NCBI GenBank assembly: GCA_036376245.1 | Contig: DASVAS010000040.1 | Span: 156,687-220,686 of the forward strand | Reading direction: 5' to 3' | Length of the DNA: 64,000 nt | From: DATARR01 sp036376245 | GTDB taxonomy: Bacteria; Acidobacteriota; Thermoanaerobaculia; Multivoradales; UBA5704 | Program-made: the position numbers and the translations under genes | The notes under the pieces: generated by a model | The model's input: the letters and a program-made list of their open reading frames with translations, nothing else | Databases searched by the model: none | What the model was told of the DNA's origin: nothing | In this document: in pieces, positions 31,745 through 42,345 of the stretch | Position numbering within the stretch: the first letter of the stretch is position 1 | Layout of the letters: each line of letters opens with the position of its first letter

Positions 31745-34312
31745 TCAACGTCCGCTGACCGAGGAAGCTTCCCGGTTGCCCGGACGCGGGCGCGGCTCGG
31801 CGTCGCCGTCCACCTCGATGCGCGCCGGGCGGGTGCGCACGGCCAGCGGCTTCAGGCTGGCGTCCAGGGCCTTGCCCTCGAAGCTCAGGTCGCTCCGCCC
31901 CTGGGCCACGGCGCGGAAGACGACGCGGGCCACGATCCCCTTGCCCTTGACGCCCGGAACCTGGCCCAGCCGGCTGGCGCCGATGACCAGCGAGCCGGGA
32001 CGGCCGAAGTCGGACATCACCTGCGCCTGGCCCGCGCCGCCGAGGAAGTCGCCGGCGTCCACCCGCTCGACCTCCAGCACCTTGGGGTCGAACGACAGCG
32101 AGAGCGGCAGATGGGAGACGGCCCGTCCGGCCTCGGCCTGCACCCGCACCTCGAAGGTGTCGCCGGGGGAGACCGAGAGCTTGCCGGGGGTGAGCCAGAG
32201 CCGCACGGCGGGCGCCGCGGCGGCGGCCTCCGCGATGTCGGCCTCACCACCGGCCTTGTAGGAGGCGGGGACCGCCAGCGCGGCCGTGCCCGAGGCCGTC
32301 CGCCCGGAGACCAGGCCGCCCGGCGGCGGCACCTCCTCTTCCGGCGGCTGGGGCGGCGGCGGCTCGGTGGGCTGCGTCGGCTGCCGGAAGATGTCGCTGG
32401 GCGGCGCGGACGGCACGAGGTTGACGCCGCCGGGCGGCTGCTGCGGCGCCTCCTCGGGCGCGACCACCTCGCCCTCCTCGCCGGTCTCGCCCGGCCGCAG
32501 GCCCCGGGGCAGCCGCTGGAGGCGGCGGCGGATGGCGTCCTGGATCTCCTCCGGCGTCCCTTCGTTGCCGTCGAACGGTCCCTCTTCGGGGGACTCGACC
32601 CGCGGGCTGCCGCCGCGGAAGGTGATGTTCGCCTCGGTGCCCACCCAGATCGGCTCCAGGTCCTCCTGGGTGATCTCGGCGTTGCGGATGATGTGCGGAG
32701 TGAGCGTCAGGATCACGTCCGTCCGCTGGGTCTGGGTGTTCCGGCGCGAGAACAGCCGGCCGATCAACGGGATCTCCGACAGCCCGGGGACCCCCTGGTC
32801 GGAATCGCTCTCGTCGGTGCGGATCAGGCCGGCCAGGAAGTTGGTCTCGCCGTCCTGGAGGCGGATCACCGAGTCGATGGTGCGGGTGCCGATGATCGGC
32901 TGCGACTGGCCGCCCGAGCCCTGGACGTTGCCGGCGAGGTTCGAGACCTCGACCTTGATCTTCAGCGTCACCTCGCGGTTGTGGTGAACCCGCGGCTCGA
33001 GGTCGATGCGGATGCCCACGTCCTGGTACTGGAACGAGGTGATAGGGATGATGCCGCCCTGGCCGCCCACGTTCTGGGTGTTGAACGTGGTCAGGGGGAT
33101 CGGCACGCGGTCGCCGATCACCAGGCTCGCCTTCTCCCCCTCGGTGATGCGGAGCTGGGGCTTGGCCAGAAGCTGGGCGTCGGTGTTGGTCTTGACGAAG
33201 TTGTAGATGAAGTTGGGCAGCGTCAGGATCCAGTTGCTCTGGTTGATGAACTCCAGGTCCGACACCCGCACGCCGTTGTTGGGGGTGCCGCCCTCCCCCG
33301 CGGCGTTGCCGACGTCCAGGGTCTGGGTGACCGAGTACTGCGAGAGGCTGACGCCGAGGTCGCGCAGGCGGGCGGTGTTGATCTGCAGCAGCTCGACGTC
33401 GATCACCACCTCGGCCTTGGACTTGTCGTTGGCCTCGATGATGCGCTCGGCCACCTTCACCTTGTCCGCCGTGTCGCGGAGGATGATGGCGTTGAGCTGC
33501 TCGTTGGTGGCGATCTTCCGCGCGTCGATGAGGCTGCGGAGGATCGTCAGCATGTCCTTGACCTCGGAGTTCGAGAGGAAGAACGTCTGGATGACGAGGT
33601 CTTCGTAGGTGCGGCGGTTCTGCGGCGTGTCCTGGGCGATGATGATGGTGTGCTCGTCCATCACCTTGTAGAAGTGGCCGGAGGCGCGCATCAGGGTCTC
33701 GAGCGCCGCCTGGGCGGTCACGTCCTTGAGGTCGATGGCGATCTCCTGGTCGCGCAGGTTGGGATCGAACAGGATGTTGATCCCGAACGCCTGGCCGAGA
33801 GCGCGGTAGATGGCGAAGATCGAGGCCTGCTGCGGGAACTCCAGCGAGATCGGCTTGTCCGAGCGCGGGTTCAGGACCGGCGGCTGCGGCCGGGTGCCGC
33901 GCGCCTTCTGCTTCATCTGGTCGATGGTCTCGACGCCGCGGCTCTGCCGCTGGGCGACGTAGGCCCGGTGGGTGTTCTCGAGCTGCGCCTTGGCGTACTG
34001 GTTGGTGGGGTCGAGCTGGACCGCCTGCTGGTACTCGACCAGCGCCCGCTCCAGCACGCCCGCCTTCTCGAACTCCTGGCCCTTGTCGACGTGGGCCTGC
34101 GAAGCCTTGATCTTGGCGCGCATCAGGGAGGCGCGGTAGGAGATGTTGTCCGGCTCCTGCTCGACGGCCTTCATGTAGTGGAGAACGGCGTCATCCCACT
34201 TGCCCAACTGGGAGGCGATCTCGCCCTGCCGGTAGCTCTGGTGGCTGGTGCAGCCGGCCAGCAGCCCGAGGACGAGCAGCGGGATCGACATCCGGACGAT
34301 GAATTGGCGCAT
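31745..34312 (-). CDS. Secretin (GspD/PilQ type) lipoprotein with N-terminal TPR and C-terminal cohesin-like domain
   Basis: 855 aa. MRQFIVRMSIPLLVLGLLAGC is a lipoprotein signal. TPR-like helices follow (about 25-125: WDDAVLHYMKAVEQEPDN, LVEYQQAVQLDPTNQYAK), then an STN/N0-like domain (ISLEFPQQASIFAIYRAL), N-domains with NEQLNAIILRDTADKV, and the secretin core ending VPGLSEIPLIGRLFSRR with TDVILTLTPHII. After a Pro-rich linker the last ~130 residues, starting near AVRLWLTPGKLSVSPGDTFEV, look like a cohesin-type beta-sandwich. The TPR and cohesin ends are unusual for a textbook GspD and may serve as pilotin or substrate-docking parts. It would form the outer-membrane channel of the neighbouring machine. 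Confidence 0.9.
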   Translation of the reverse strand: MRQFIVRMSIPLLVLGLLAGCTSHQSYRQGEIASQLGKWDDAVLHYMKAVEQEPDNISYRASLMRAKIKASQAHVDKGQEFEKAGVLERALVEYQQAVQLDPTNQYAKAQLENTHRAYVAQRQSRGVETIDQMKQKARGTRPQPPVLNPRSDKPISLEFPQQASIFAIYRALGQAFGINILFDPNLRDQEIAIDLKDVTAQAALETLMRASGHFYKVMDEHTIIIAQDTPQNRRTYEDLVIQTFFLSNSEVKDMLTILRSLIDARKIATNEQLNAIILRDTADKVKVAERIIEANDKSKAEVVIDVELLQINTARLRDLGVSLSQYSVTQTLDVGNAAGEGGTPNNGVRVSDLEFINQSNWILTLPNFIYNFVKTNTDAQLLAKPQLRITEGEKASLVIGDRVPIPLTTFNTQNVGGQGGIIPITSFQYQDVGIRIDLEPRVHHNREVTLKIKVEVSNLAGNVQGSGGQSQPIIGTRTIDSVIRLQDGETNFLAGLIRTDESDSDQGVPGLSEIPLIGRLFSRRNTQTQRTDVILTLTPHIIRNAEITQEDLEPIWVGTEANITFRGGSPRVESPEEGPFDGNEGTPEEIQDAIRRRLQRLPRGLRPGETGEEGEVVAPEEAPQQPPGGVNLVPSAPPSDIFRQPTQPTEPPPPQPPEEEVPPPGGLVSGRTASGTAALAVPASYKAGGEADIAEAAAAAPAVRLWLTPGKLSVSPGDTFEVRVQAEAGRAVSHLPLSLSFDPKVLEVERVDAGDFLGGAGQAQVMSDFGRPGSLVIGASRLGQVPGVKGKGIVARVVFRAVAQGRSDLSFEGKALDASLKPLAVRTRPARIEVDGDAEPRPRPGNREASSVSGR

Positions 34313-34333
34313 GTTTCGAAATTCCTCTCCGCG

Positions 34334-34993
34334 CTAGCGGCGACGGACGCCTACACGCTTCGCGGGCACGTCGGGGAAGCCCACGAAGCGGATATCCACG
34401 GATTCGTAGCCGATGCGTTCCACGATGAACTGGTTCTGGATCCTGTCCCCTTCGAGGACGTTGATCTGGTTCTTGCCGTTGGTGAAGACGGCGATCTTCT
34501 TGTCCTCCGGGCCGAAGTAGCCCAGGTACTCCATGGTGAACTCCGGCGGCCGCGGCTTGGCCGCTTCGATGGCCGCCAGCCGCGCCCGTTCCAGCTCGGC
34601 CAGCCGCCGCCGCTCCAGCTCGGCCAGCTCCTCGGCCGTCGGCTGCCGCGGCGGCGGTGGCGGCTTGATCGGCGGCGGCGGCGGATCGATGAACCGCCAC
34701 GGGTCGCGCCCGGCCACCAGCGGACCCGGCTGGCGGTCGAGGTCGGCCACGCGCAGGATCTCCACCCGGTCCCCGGGCCGCGCTCCCTTGCTCTCCTCGC
34801 CGGAGCCGGCGGAGGCTGCCGCCGGCGGCGCCGGTCCGTCCTCGTCCAGCCCGCCGCCCGCCGCCGGGCGCGTCGGGACCGCGACGTCGCCGCCGCCGCT
34901 CAGCAGCGGCGAGATCCCATAGCGCCAGGCCAGGATCAGCGCCAGGACGCCGAGGACCATCAGCAGCCGCTTCTGCCGCTCGGCGGGCGTCAT
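34334..34993 (-). CDS. PilP/GspC-like inner-membrane component
   Basis: 219 aa with one N-terminal membrane helix (LLMVLGVLALILAWRYGI), a Pro-rich stretch, a charged helix (AEELAELERRRLAELERARLA) and a C-terminal HR-like beta domain: FTMEYLGYFGPEDKKIAVFTNGKNQINVLEGDRI and IVERIGYESVDIRFVGF. This layout matches PilP or GspC, which link the inner-membrane platform to the secretin. It sits between pilO and the secretin gene, with overlap to pilO (ATGA). Confidence 0.75.
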   Translation of the reverse strand: MTPAERQKRLLMVLGVLALILAWRYGISPLLSGGGDVAVPTRPAAGGGLDEDGPAPPAAASAGSGEESKGARPGDRVEILRVADLDRQPGPLVAGRDPWRFIDPPPPPIKPPPPPRQPTAEELAELERRRLAELERARLAAIEAAKPRPPEFTMEYLGYFGPEDKKIAVFTNGKNQINVLEGDRIQNQFIVERIGYESVDIRFVGFPDVPAKRVGVRRR

Positions 34994-35622
34994 GACGCGC
35001 CTCCCGCGCCGGTCCCGGCCGCGCCGGTTTCAGCCGCCGGCATTCCGGGCGCCGCGGCCTCCGCGTCCCTGGCGAACAGGGTCGAGATCGCGATGTCGAT
35101 GCGCAGCTCCGGCCCGCCGCCGGAGGCGCCTCCCAGGTTGATCTCTTCGACCGTCAGGAACGAGCGGGAGGCCTCCAGGAGATAGAGGAACTGGCGCAGC
35201 TCGGCGTAGGTGCCCTCGACCGAGAAGATGGACGACCGCTTGATGAGGCCGTAGTCGTCGAGGTCCTCTTCCGGATAGGTGAACGCCCGGGGCTCGAGCC
35301 CCGCCTTACGCGCCAGGCTCCGCACCTCGGCCGTGAAGCGGGTCACGCGCTGGCTGCGGGTGGCGAGGCGGTCGACGTAGAGCTGCCGGACCTGCCGCTC
35401 GTTGGTGCTGACGCGGGTGAGCTGGGTCTGCAGGTCCTTCTTCTTGGTCTCCAGGTCCCGCAGCTCCTGCTCCTGCCGGGTCAGGGTGCTCTCCAGCGCC
35501 GCCACCCGGCCGGAGTAGCCGAGCCGGTAGACGATGAAGGCGGCGGCGTTGACCAGGAAGAAGACCAGGGCGGGCGCCCAGATCCACACGCGCAGGCGCC
35601 AGGCCTCGCCGCGCGACCTCAC
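34990..35622 (-). CDS. pilO: PilO/GspM-like protein
   Basis: 210 aa with a single N-terminal membrane helix (IWAPALVFFLVNAAAFIVY), a coiled coil (about 38-75, RVAALESTLTRQEQELRDLETKKKD) and a C-terminal ferredoxin-like domain (FSVEGTYAELRQFLYLLEASRSFLTVEEINL), as in PilO and GspM. The start overlaps the stop of pilN by four bases and its end overlaps the pilP-like start. It completes the PilM-PilN-PilO platform. Confidence 0.85.
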   Translation of the reverse strand: MRSRGEAWRLRVWIWAPALVFFLVNAAAFIVYRLGYSGRVAALESTLTRQEQELRDLETKKKDLQTQLTRVSTNERQVRQLYVDRLATRSQRVTRFTAEVRSLARKAGLEPRAFTYPEEDLDDYGLIKRSSIFSVEGTYAELRQFLYLLEASRSFLTVEEINLGGASGGGPELRIDIAISTLFARDAEAAAPGMPAAETGAAGTGAGGAS

Positions 35623-36419
35623 TGCTGGCCTCCGGGAGCGGCGGCCGGAGGTGTTGGCCCGGTAACTGGCGCCTCCTCCTCGACGATCACGTTCTGGGCC
35701 TCGGCGCCCGGGATGTACTGTACGGTCAGCTCGAACATCAGGACGTTCTCTTCCTGTTCCAGACGCTCCTCGCGGGCCAGGTTGGGCTCCGCGAAGGGAT
35801 GGGCGAACAGATTTTCTACGAATCGGTCGAGCGCTTCGTCGCTCCGGGCCTCGCCGAGGATCTGCAGCGTCACCTGGCCCTCCCGGATCGGAGCCCGGGC
35901 CACCCGTCCCGAGCTCAGGCCCGCCCGCCGGGCCTGCTCGCCGGTCACCGGGCTCAGCCGGGAGAGGCGCACGTCGTTGGGCATCACCTGCGAGAGGTGG
36001 TCGAACAGGCGGTTCCAGGAGAACGTGCGCTCGGCGATCTTCTGGTTCAGGAAGCGGATCTCGGCGTTGAGGTCCTTGAGGGGGACGTCGTCGAGACGGT
36101 TCTCGAGCTCCTGCGCCTCCGCCCGCCGCTTCTGGACGGCCTCCTCGCCGCGCGCCACCTCGGCGCGCTTGTCCTGGGACTCGGAGAGGTAGCTCCAGAA
36201 CAGCGAGACGTTGCCCAGCAGCAGGACCAGCCCGAGGAGCCAGAGCAGCAGCGAGACCCGGACCACCGGCCGGCTGTTGAGGAACGGCCGGCGCGAGAGG
36301 TTGAGCGGATCGTAGCGGACCGGGCCGGCCGGCGGAGCCGCCGCCGGCCGCGCCGCCGGGGGCGCCGGCTCCATTTCCGGGGAGGTCTGGCTTTGGGGTG
36401 GATTCTCCATGATGCTCAC
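35619..36419 (-). CDS. pilN: PilN-like protein
   Basis: GTG 36419 is favoured as start because it overlaps the pilM stop (GTGA) and AGGAG lies eight bases upstream; an ATG three codons later is the alternative. The 266-aa protein has an N-terminal Pro-rich tail containing NLSRRPFLNSRP, the short cytoplasmic NLxPRR-like PilM-binding motif expected for PilN. A membrane helix (LLLWLLGLVLLLGNVSLFW), a coiled coil and a periplasmic ferredoxin-like domain follow (SWNRLFDHLSQVMPNDVRLSRL). Confidence 0.87.
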   Translation of the reverse strand: MSIMENPPQSQTSPEMEPAPPAARPAAAPPAGPVRYDPLNLSRRPFLNSRPVVRVSLLLWLLGLVLLLGNVSLFWSYLSESQDKRAEVARGEEAVQKRRAEAQELENRLDDVPLKDLNAEIRFLNQKIAERTFSWNRLFDHLSQVMPNDVRLSRLSPVTGEQARRAGLSSGRVARAPIREGQVTLQILGEARSDEALDRFVENLFAHPFAEPNLAREERLEQEENVLMFELTVQYIPGAEAQNVIVEEEAPVTGPTPPAAAPGGQQ

Positions 36420-37373
36420 GCCGCGATCTCCTGCCGGGCCGCGCCGAGCATGGGCGCGAGATCGCGCCAGACCGGGGTGCCCGCGTCCTCGACGCGCAGC
36501 GGCGGCAGGTGGCGCCCGTCGAGAGGCGAGGCGGGGATGCCGAAGCCCTCCTCCAGGCGGTCGAGCCACGCCGGCTCGAGCTCCGGCGGCGCCAGCAGCA
36601 GCACCGGCCCCAGGCCGGAGCCGGGGAAGTGCTCGTCGATGAAGTTGCGGGTCAGCTTGAGGTCGCGGGCCACGAAGCTCGTCCGCGAGCCCTCGGGCAA
36701 GCTGCCGGTGAACCCCTTGAAGCGGTGCAGCACCGGCTCGCCGGCACGGGCGAAGATGAGAGTGTATCCCTCGTCCTCCACAAGCACCAGGGCCGCGAAG
36801 GAGCCGGGCGGCGCCGGCGCCACGGCGGAGAGCAGCGCCAGGCTGGCGTTGGAGACCTGGCCCAGGCGCACGCCCGCGGCGGCGAAGGCCTCCTCGACCT
36901 GCCCCAGGAGCTGCTCGACGGCGAAGCCCAGCAGCAGCCGGCGGGGCTCGGCCTGGCCGGGGAGGGGGGAGACCTCGGTGGCGCCGACCCGCAGGTCGTC
37001 GACGCGGAAGGGCACCAGGCGCTTCAGCTTCCAGCGCAGGACCTCGTCCAGGGCCTCGCCGGCGGGCGGCAGGTCGCCGCTCTCGGTGAAGGTCACGCGC
37101 AGCCAGGCGTCCGGCAGCACCAGGGAGGCGTCGCGGACGCCGCCGGGGACGCTCTTCACCAAGCCGGCCACCAGCGTCTTGAACGCCGCCGGGTCGCGCA
37201 GCGGGCCGCCCAGGAGGCCGTGCTGGAAGGGGTCCCGGGGCAGGGCCGCCTCGCGGAACGCGCGCAGGCGGAAGCCGTGGCGGTCGCGCGCGAACTGGCC
37301 ATAGCGCAGCCGTCCGGCGTCCAGCGCGAAGACGTGCGGCGGCGCCGGGATCGGATCGAAGCCCAGCAGGCTC

Positions 37374-39032
<1,659 letters not shown>

Positions 39033-39060
39033 CTCTCCAATCTCTCCGCAACAAGTAGTG

Positions 39061-40272
39061 CTAGAACTTCGATTGACCGAGCATCGAGAACATCGGGAGG
39101 TAGATCGAGATCAGCAGGATCGCGATGATGATGCCCATGAACACCAGCATCATCGGCTCGACCAGCGACAGCAGACGCTGCATGCGGGTCTCGACCTGCT
39201 CATCCAGGAATTCCGACACGCTGTTCAGCATGTCGTCCAGCGCTCCCGTGGCCTCCCCGACCTTGACCATGTCGACGGCCATGTCGGTGAAGACCTCGCT
39301 CTTCTCGATCGCGGTATAGAACGGCTTGCCCTCCCGCACCATCTGGATCGTCGGCTCCAGCTTGCTGCGCACAAAGGCGTTGCTGACCGAGGAGACGGCG
39401 ATCTCGAAGGCCGGCACGAGAGGAATGCCGCCGGAGAGCAACGTCGCGAGGGACCGCGAGAATTCCGCCTGGGCGAACCTTTGCAGGATCGGCCCGATCA
39501 GCGGGACCCGCAGCTTCAGGCGGTCGAGGGCGAGCCGGCCCGTCTCCGTGCGCCCCCAGGAGCGCAGCGCGAACGCCCCGGCGGCGACCCCCACGACGAT
39601 CAGCACCCAGTTCGAGTTGGCGAACCGGGAGATGGCGAGCACGATCTGGGTGATCAGCGGCAGCTCCGCGTCCAACTCGGAGAAGAAGCCCATGAACTTG
39701 GGCACCACGTAGACCGACATCACGGCGATCATGGCGATGGAGAGGCAGACCAGGACCGCCGGGTAGATCAGCGCCGAGATGACCCGCCGCCGGGCTTCGA
39801 GCACCAGCCGCATGTAGCGGACGAAGCGGCGGATGACCAGCTCCAGCTCGCCGGAGCGCTCGCCGGCCTTGAGCGACGAGGGGTAGAGCCGCGGGAAGAG
39901 GTCGCCGTGCTCGGCGAAGGCCTCCGAGAGGTCGACGCCGCTCTTGACCTTGTCGCGCACCTCCAGCAGCACCGAGCGGAAGTGCGGGTTGTGCATCCGC
40001 TCCAGCATCAGGTCCAGGGTCTGCAGCAGCGGCAGGCCGGCCTTGAGCAGGGAGGCCAGCTCCTGGTTGAAGATCAGGAACTCCTGGTCGGGAATGCGGC
40101 GGCGGCGCAGGGAACGCCCCGGCAGCTTGCGCGCCACCCCGCGGCGGCGCACCTCGAACAGGTGGTACCCGCGCTTGCTGAGGTCGCTGCGCAGAGCCGT
40201 CTCGTCGCTGGCCGTGAACACCTCCTCCAGCACCCGGCCGTCCGGCGTACCCACTCGACAGAAGAACTGCAT
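39061..40272 (-). CDS. GspF/PilC platform membrane protein
   Basis: 403 aa with two repeated cytoplasmic helical domains (IPDQEFLIFNQELASLLKAGLPLLQTLDLM, and FAQAEFSRSLATLLSGGIPLVPAFEIAV) and three membrane helices (LIYPAVLVCLSIAMIAVMSVY, WVLIVVGVAAGAFAL, PMMLVFMGIIIAILLISIYLPMF). This is the inner-membrane platform protein of type II secretion and type IV pilus systems. It is encoded between the secretin-N-like gene and the ATPase gene. Confidence 0.95.
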   Translation of the reverse strand: MQFFCRVGTPDGRVLEEVFTASDETALRSDLSKRGYHLFEVRRRGVARKLPGRSLRRRRIPDQEFLIFNQELASLLKAGLPLLQTLDLMLERMHNPHFRSVLLEVRDKVKSGVDLSEAFAEHGDLFPRLYPSSLKAGERSGELELVIRRFVRYMRLVLEARRRVISALIYPAVLVCLSIAMIAVMSVYVVPKFMGFFSELDAELPLITQIVLAISRFANSNWVLIVVGVAAGAFALRSWGRTETGRLALDRLKLRVPLIGPILQRFAQAEFSRSLATLLSGGIPLVPAFEIAVSSVSNAFVRSKLEPTIQMVREGKPFYTAIEKSEVFTDMAVDMVKVGEATGALDDMLNSVSEFLDEQVETRMQRLLSLVEPMMLVFMGIIIAILLISIYLPMFSMLGQSKF

Positions 40273-40299
40273 CCTGGACCCGTGTCTCCTTCTCTATTC

Positions 40300-40995
40300 C
40301 TAGTTCCGGCGGGGGGAGTCGCCCTCCCGCAGGGTCAGCACCAGCATCAGGGCCTCGCGGCTGTCCTCGTTCTTGGCCAGACCGAGGCTGAGCGGCTGGT
40401 CCAGCCAGAGGTTGAGGTGGGCGTGGAGGAGGGTGTTCTCCACCTTGTTTTCCCCCCGGCGGGCGATGCGGAAGTTCACGAGCTTCGTCCGCTGCCCCTC
40501 CTGGAGGGTGCCGAAGCGGAAGCTCACCTTGTACTCGGCCCCCAGCTCGTAGACGACCGACTGCCCTTCCACTCCCGCAAGCTGCGCCTGGGCCTGCTTC
40601 TCGAAGACATGGTATCCCAGCAGGTCACGCAGACGCTGGGTCAGCACCTCCGGCAGGTCCGACCGCTGCACCTGGGGCGACACGACCGACTTGCTCGCCC
40701 GCACCACGTAGATCTCCAGCCGCAGCGGCCGCGCCGGGTGGTCGAAGCTCTTCAGCACCGGCATGATGCGGTTGATCGCCGCCTGGACGTCGCGGACGAC
40801 CAGGGTGTTCCCCGCCGGCTGCAGCTCCACGGCCCCGCGGGGGGAGAGCAGCGGGTAGACCAGGGCCAGGGCCTCGCTGGCCCGCTGGTGCTGGAACGTG
40901 TAGGCCCGCACCACCACCTCGGCCTGCGGCTGCGCCGAAAGCATGGAAGCGAGGGCCAGGAGCCCCAGGAAGCTCGCGATGGAGCGGCGTACCAT
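40300..40995 (-). CDS. Secreted secretin-N-domain-like protein
   Basis: From ATG 40995 (weak ribosome site; an in-frame GTG two codons earlier is possible), 231 aa with a signal peptide (MVRRSIASFLGLLALASMLSAQ). The segment YTFQHQRASEALALVYPLLSPRGAVELQPAGNTLVVRD resembles the N1/N2 (NolW-like) domains of secretins; no pore-forming domain follows. It may be a stand-alone periplasmic collar or adaptor for the secretin. It lies between the anti-sigma and GspF genes. Confidence 0.65.
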   Translation of the reverse strand: MVRRSIASFLGLLALASMLSAQPQAEVVVRAYTFQHQRASEALALVYPLLSPRGAVELQPAGNTLVVRDVQAAINRIMPVLKSFDHPARPLRLEIYVVRASKSVVSPQVQRSDLPEVLTQRLRDLLGYHVFEKQAQAQLAGVEGQSVVYELGAEYKVSFRFGTLQEGQRTKLVNFRIARRGENKVENTLLHAHLNLWLDQPLSLGLAKNEDSREALMLVLTLREGDSPRRN

Positions 40996-41085
40996 CAACA
41001 CGGGTGTTTCCGGGAGTCTACCGCGACGGGAGGCGTGAGCGGCCGAGCCGCTGTGGGGGACAGGCATCATGGCTCCGGTCCGGCA

Positions 41086-41583
41086 TCACAGCTCCGAGTA
41101 GTTCGGGTCCACGACCCAGACGACGTCGCCCATCTGGTAGACGCGGGCGTCAGGATTGCTCAGCCCCTCGATGATCGGCGGTCCGGACGCGGCGGGCATC
41201 GCCGTCGTCAGGCCGGACGGCCGCCCGGCGAGCTCGATCTCGGGGGTCTTGTCCCAGCTCAGCGAGAGGGAGGCCGCCGCCAGCACCGCGGCCGCCGCCC
41301 AGCGCCGCCAGCCGGCGAAGCTCCGCCGCGACTCCAGCCGCTTCGCCGTGCGCATGGCGGCCACCGCCTGGCGCATCGACTCCACCTCCGACCGCTCCTC
41401 GGCGGGCGCCAGGTCGGGCGCCGGCAGCCGGCGGAAGACGAGCAGGGGATCGGCCTTGAGGGCCGTGTTCCGGCACTCGCGGCAGGCGTCGAAGTGCTCC
41501 AGCGCCTCGGCCCAGCCTTCCGGGTCGGCGCCGTCGCGCTCGCGGCGGACGGTCAGGTCCTTCCAGTCGGGGCAGCCGGTCAC
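41086..41583 (-). CDS. Putative anti-sigma factor with zinc-binding motif and one membrane helix
   Basis: GTG 41583 overlaps the stop of the sigma factor gene (GTGA). The 165-aa protein has EHFDACRECR, the His-x3-Cys-x2-Cys of zinc-binding anti-sigma (ZAS) domains, then a helix WRRWAAAAVLAAASLSLSW and a periplasmic tail with RVYQMGDVVWVVDPNYSEL. Anti-sigma factors of this class hold the ECF sigma at the membrane until a signal or stress releases it. Order and coupling with the sigma gene support the pairing. Confidence 0.82.
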   Translation of the reverse strand: MTGCPDWKDLTVRRERDGADPEGWAEALEHFDACRECRNTALKADPLLVFRRLPAPDLAPAEERSEVESMRQAVAAMRTAKRLESRRSFAGWRRWAAAAVLAAASLSLSWDKTPEIELAGRPSGLTTAMPAASGPPIIEGLSNPDARVYQMGDVVWVVDPNYSEL

Positions 41584-42248
41584 AGCGCCTCCTCCGCGTT
41601 GTCCGCGTCCAGCCCGAAGCCGCCGGCGTACTCGGGGTAGCGCCGCAGCAGCTCCCGGCGCAGGTATTTCCTGGCGTTGAACAGGTGGTTGCGGACCGTC
41701 GACTCCCGGCACTCCAGGATCTCGGCCACCTCGGGGGAGGAGAGGCCTTCCAGCTCGCGGAGCAGGAAGACCATCCGCTGCTTCTCGGAAAGTCCCGCCG
41801 CCAGCTCGCGGAAGATCGTCGCCACCTCGGTCTGCTGCACCCGGGAGAGGTCGCGGTTGGCGCGGCCGTCGGCCACGTGGAGGAGGTGCTGGCGCACCGG
41901 CTCGTGGCTGCGCTCCCGGCTCTTGCGGGACCGCAGATGGTCGATGGCCAGGTTGCTGGCGATGCGGTAGATCCAGGTGTTGGGGCTCCACCGGTCGTCG
42001 AACTTCTTGCGGTTCTCCCACACCTTGAAGAAGGTCACCTGCACCACGTCGCGGGCGTCCTCGGAGTCGCCGCCGAGGATGCGCTGGCAGAGCTGGAGGA
42101 GCGGCCGGGTCTTGCGCCCGATCAGCTCGTCCAGCGCCGACTCGTCCCCTTCGCGGACGGCCAGCAGGAGGTCGCGGTCGGACGCCTCAGCCCACGGAGC
42201 GCGCTGGGGGCTGCTGGTCTGGCGGCTGGAGTGGACGAGTTTCAGCAT
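41580..42248 (-). CDS. ECF-type RNA polymerase sigma factor
   Basis: 222 aa. Region 2 is DRDLLLAVREGDESALDELIGR...DSEDARDVVQVTFFKVWENRKKF...WSPNTWIYRIASNLAIDHLRSRK; region 4 is LSEKQRMVFLLRELEGLSSPEVAEILECRESTVRNHLFNARKYLR. There is no region 1.1 or 3, as expected for ECF factors. It heads the secretion/pilus transcription unit with its anti-sigma factor, so it may switch on this operon or other exported-protein genes; that target is inferred. The divergent waaA gene starts 97 bp away. Confidence 0.93.
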   Translation of the reverse strand: MLKLVHSSRQTSSPQRAPWAEASDRDLLLAVREGDESALDELIGRKTRPLLQLCQRILGGDSEDARDVVQVTFFKVWENRKKFDDRWSPNTWIYRIASNLAIDHLRSRKSRERSHEPVRQHLLHVADGRANRDLSRVQQTEVATIFRELAAGLSEKQRMVFLLRELEGLSSPEVAEILECRESTVRNHLFNARKYLRRELLRRYPEYAGGFGLDADNAEEAL

Positions 42249-42345
42249 ATCTGGCCTGTTATACGGGGGCCGGCCTCCGGGCGTCTATGTCCTCCGACGT
42301 ATCTTCCGACACCCTCCGAGCCAGCCATTATACTGCCGCCCCGAG
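42249..42345. promoter_or_regulatory. Divergent promoter region between ECF sigma and waaA
   Basis: On the plus strand TATACT (42329-42334) lies 11 bases before the waaA ATG. On the minus strand TATAAC (42258-42263) lies 9 bases before the sigma ATG. Neither start has an AGGAGG-like site, so both transcripts may be leaderless or nearly so. No matching -35 consensus is evident. Confidence 0.4.
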
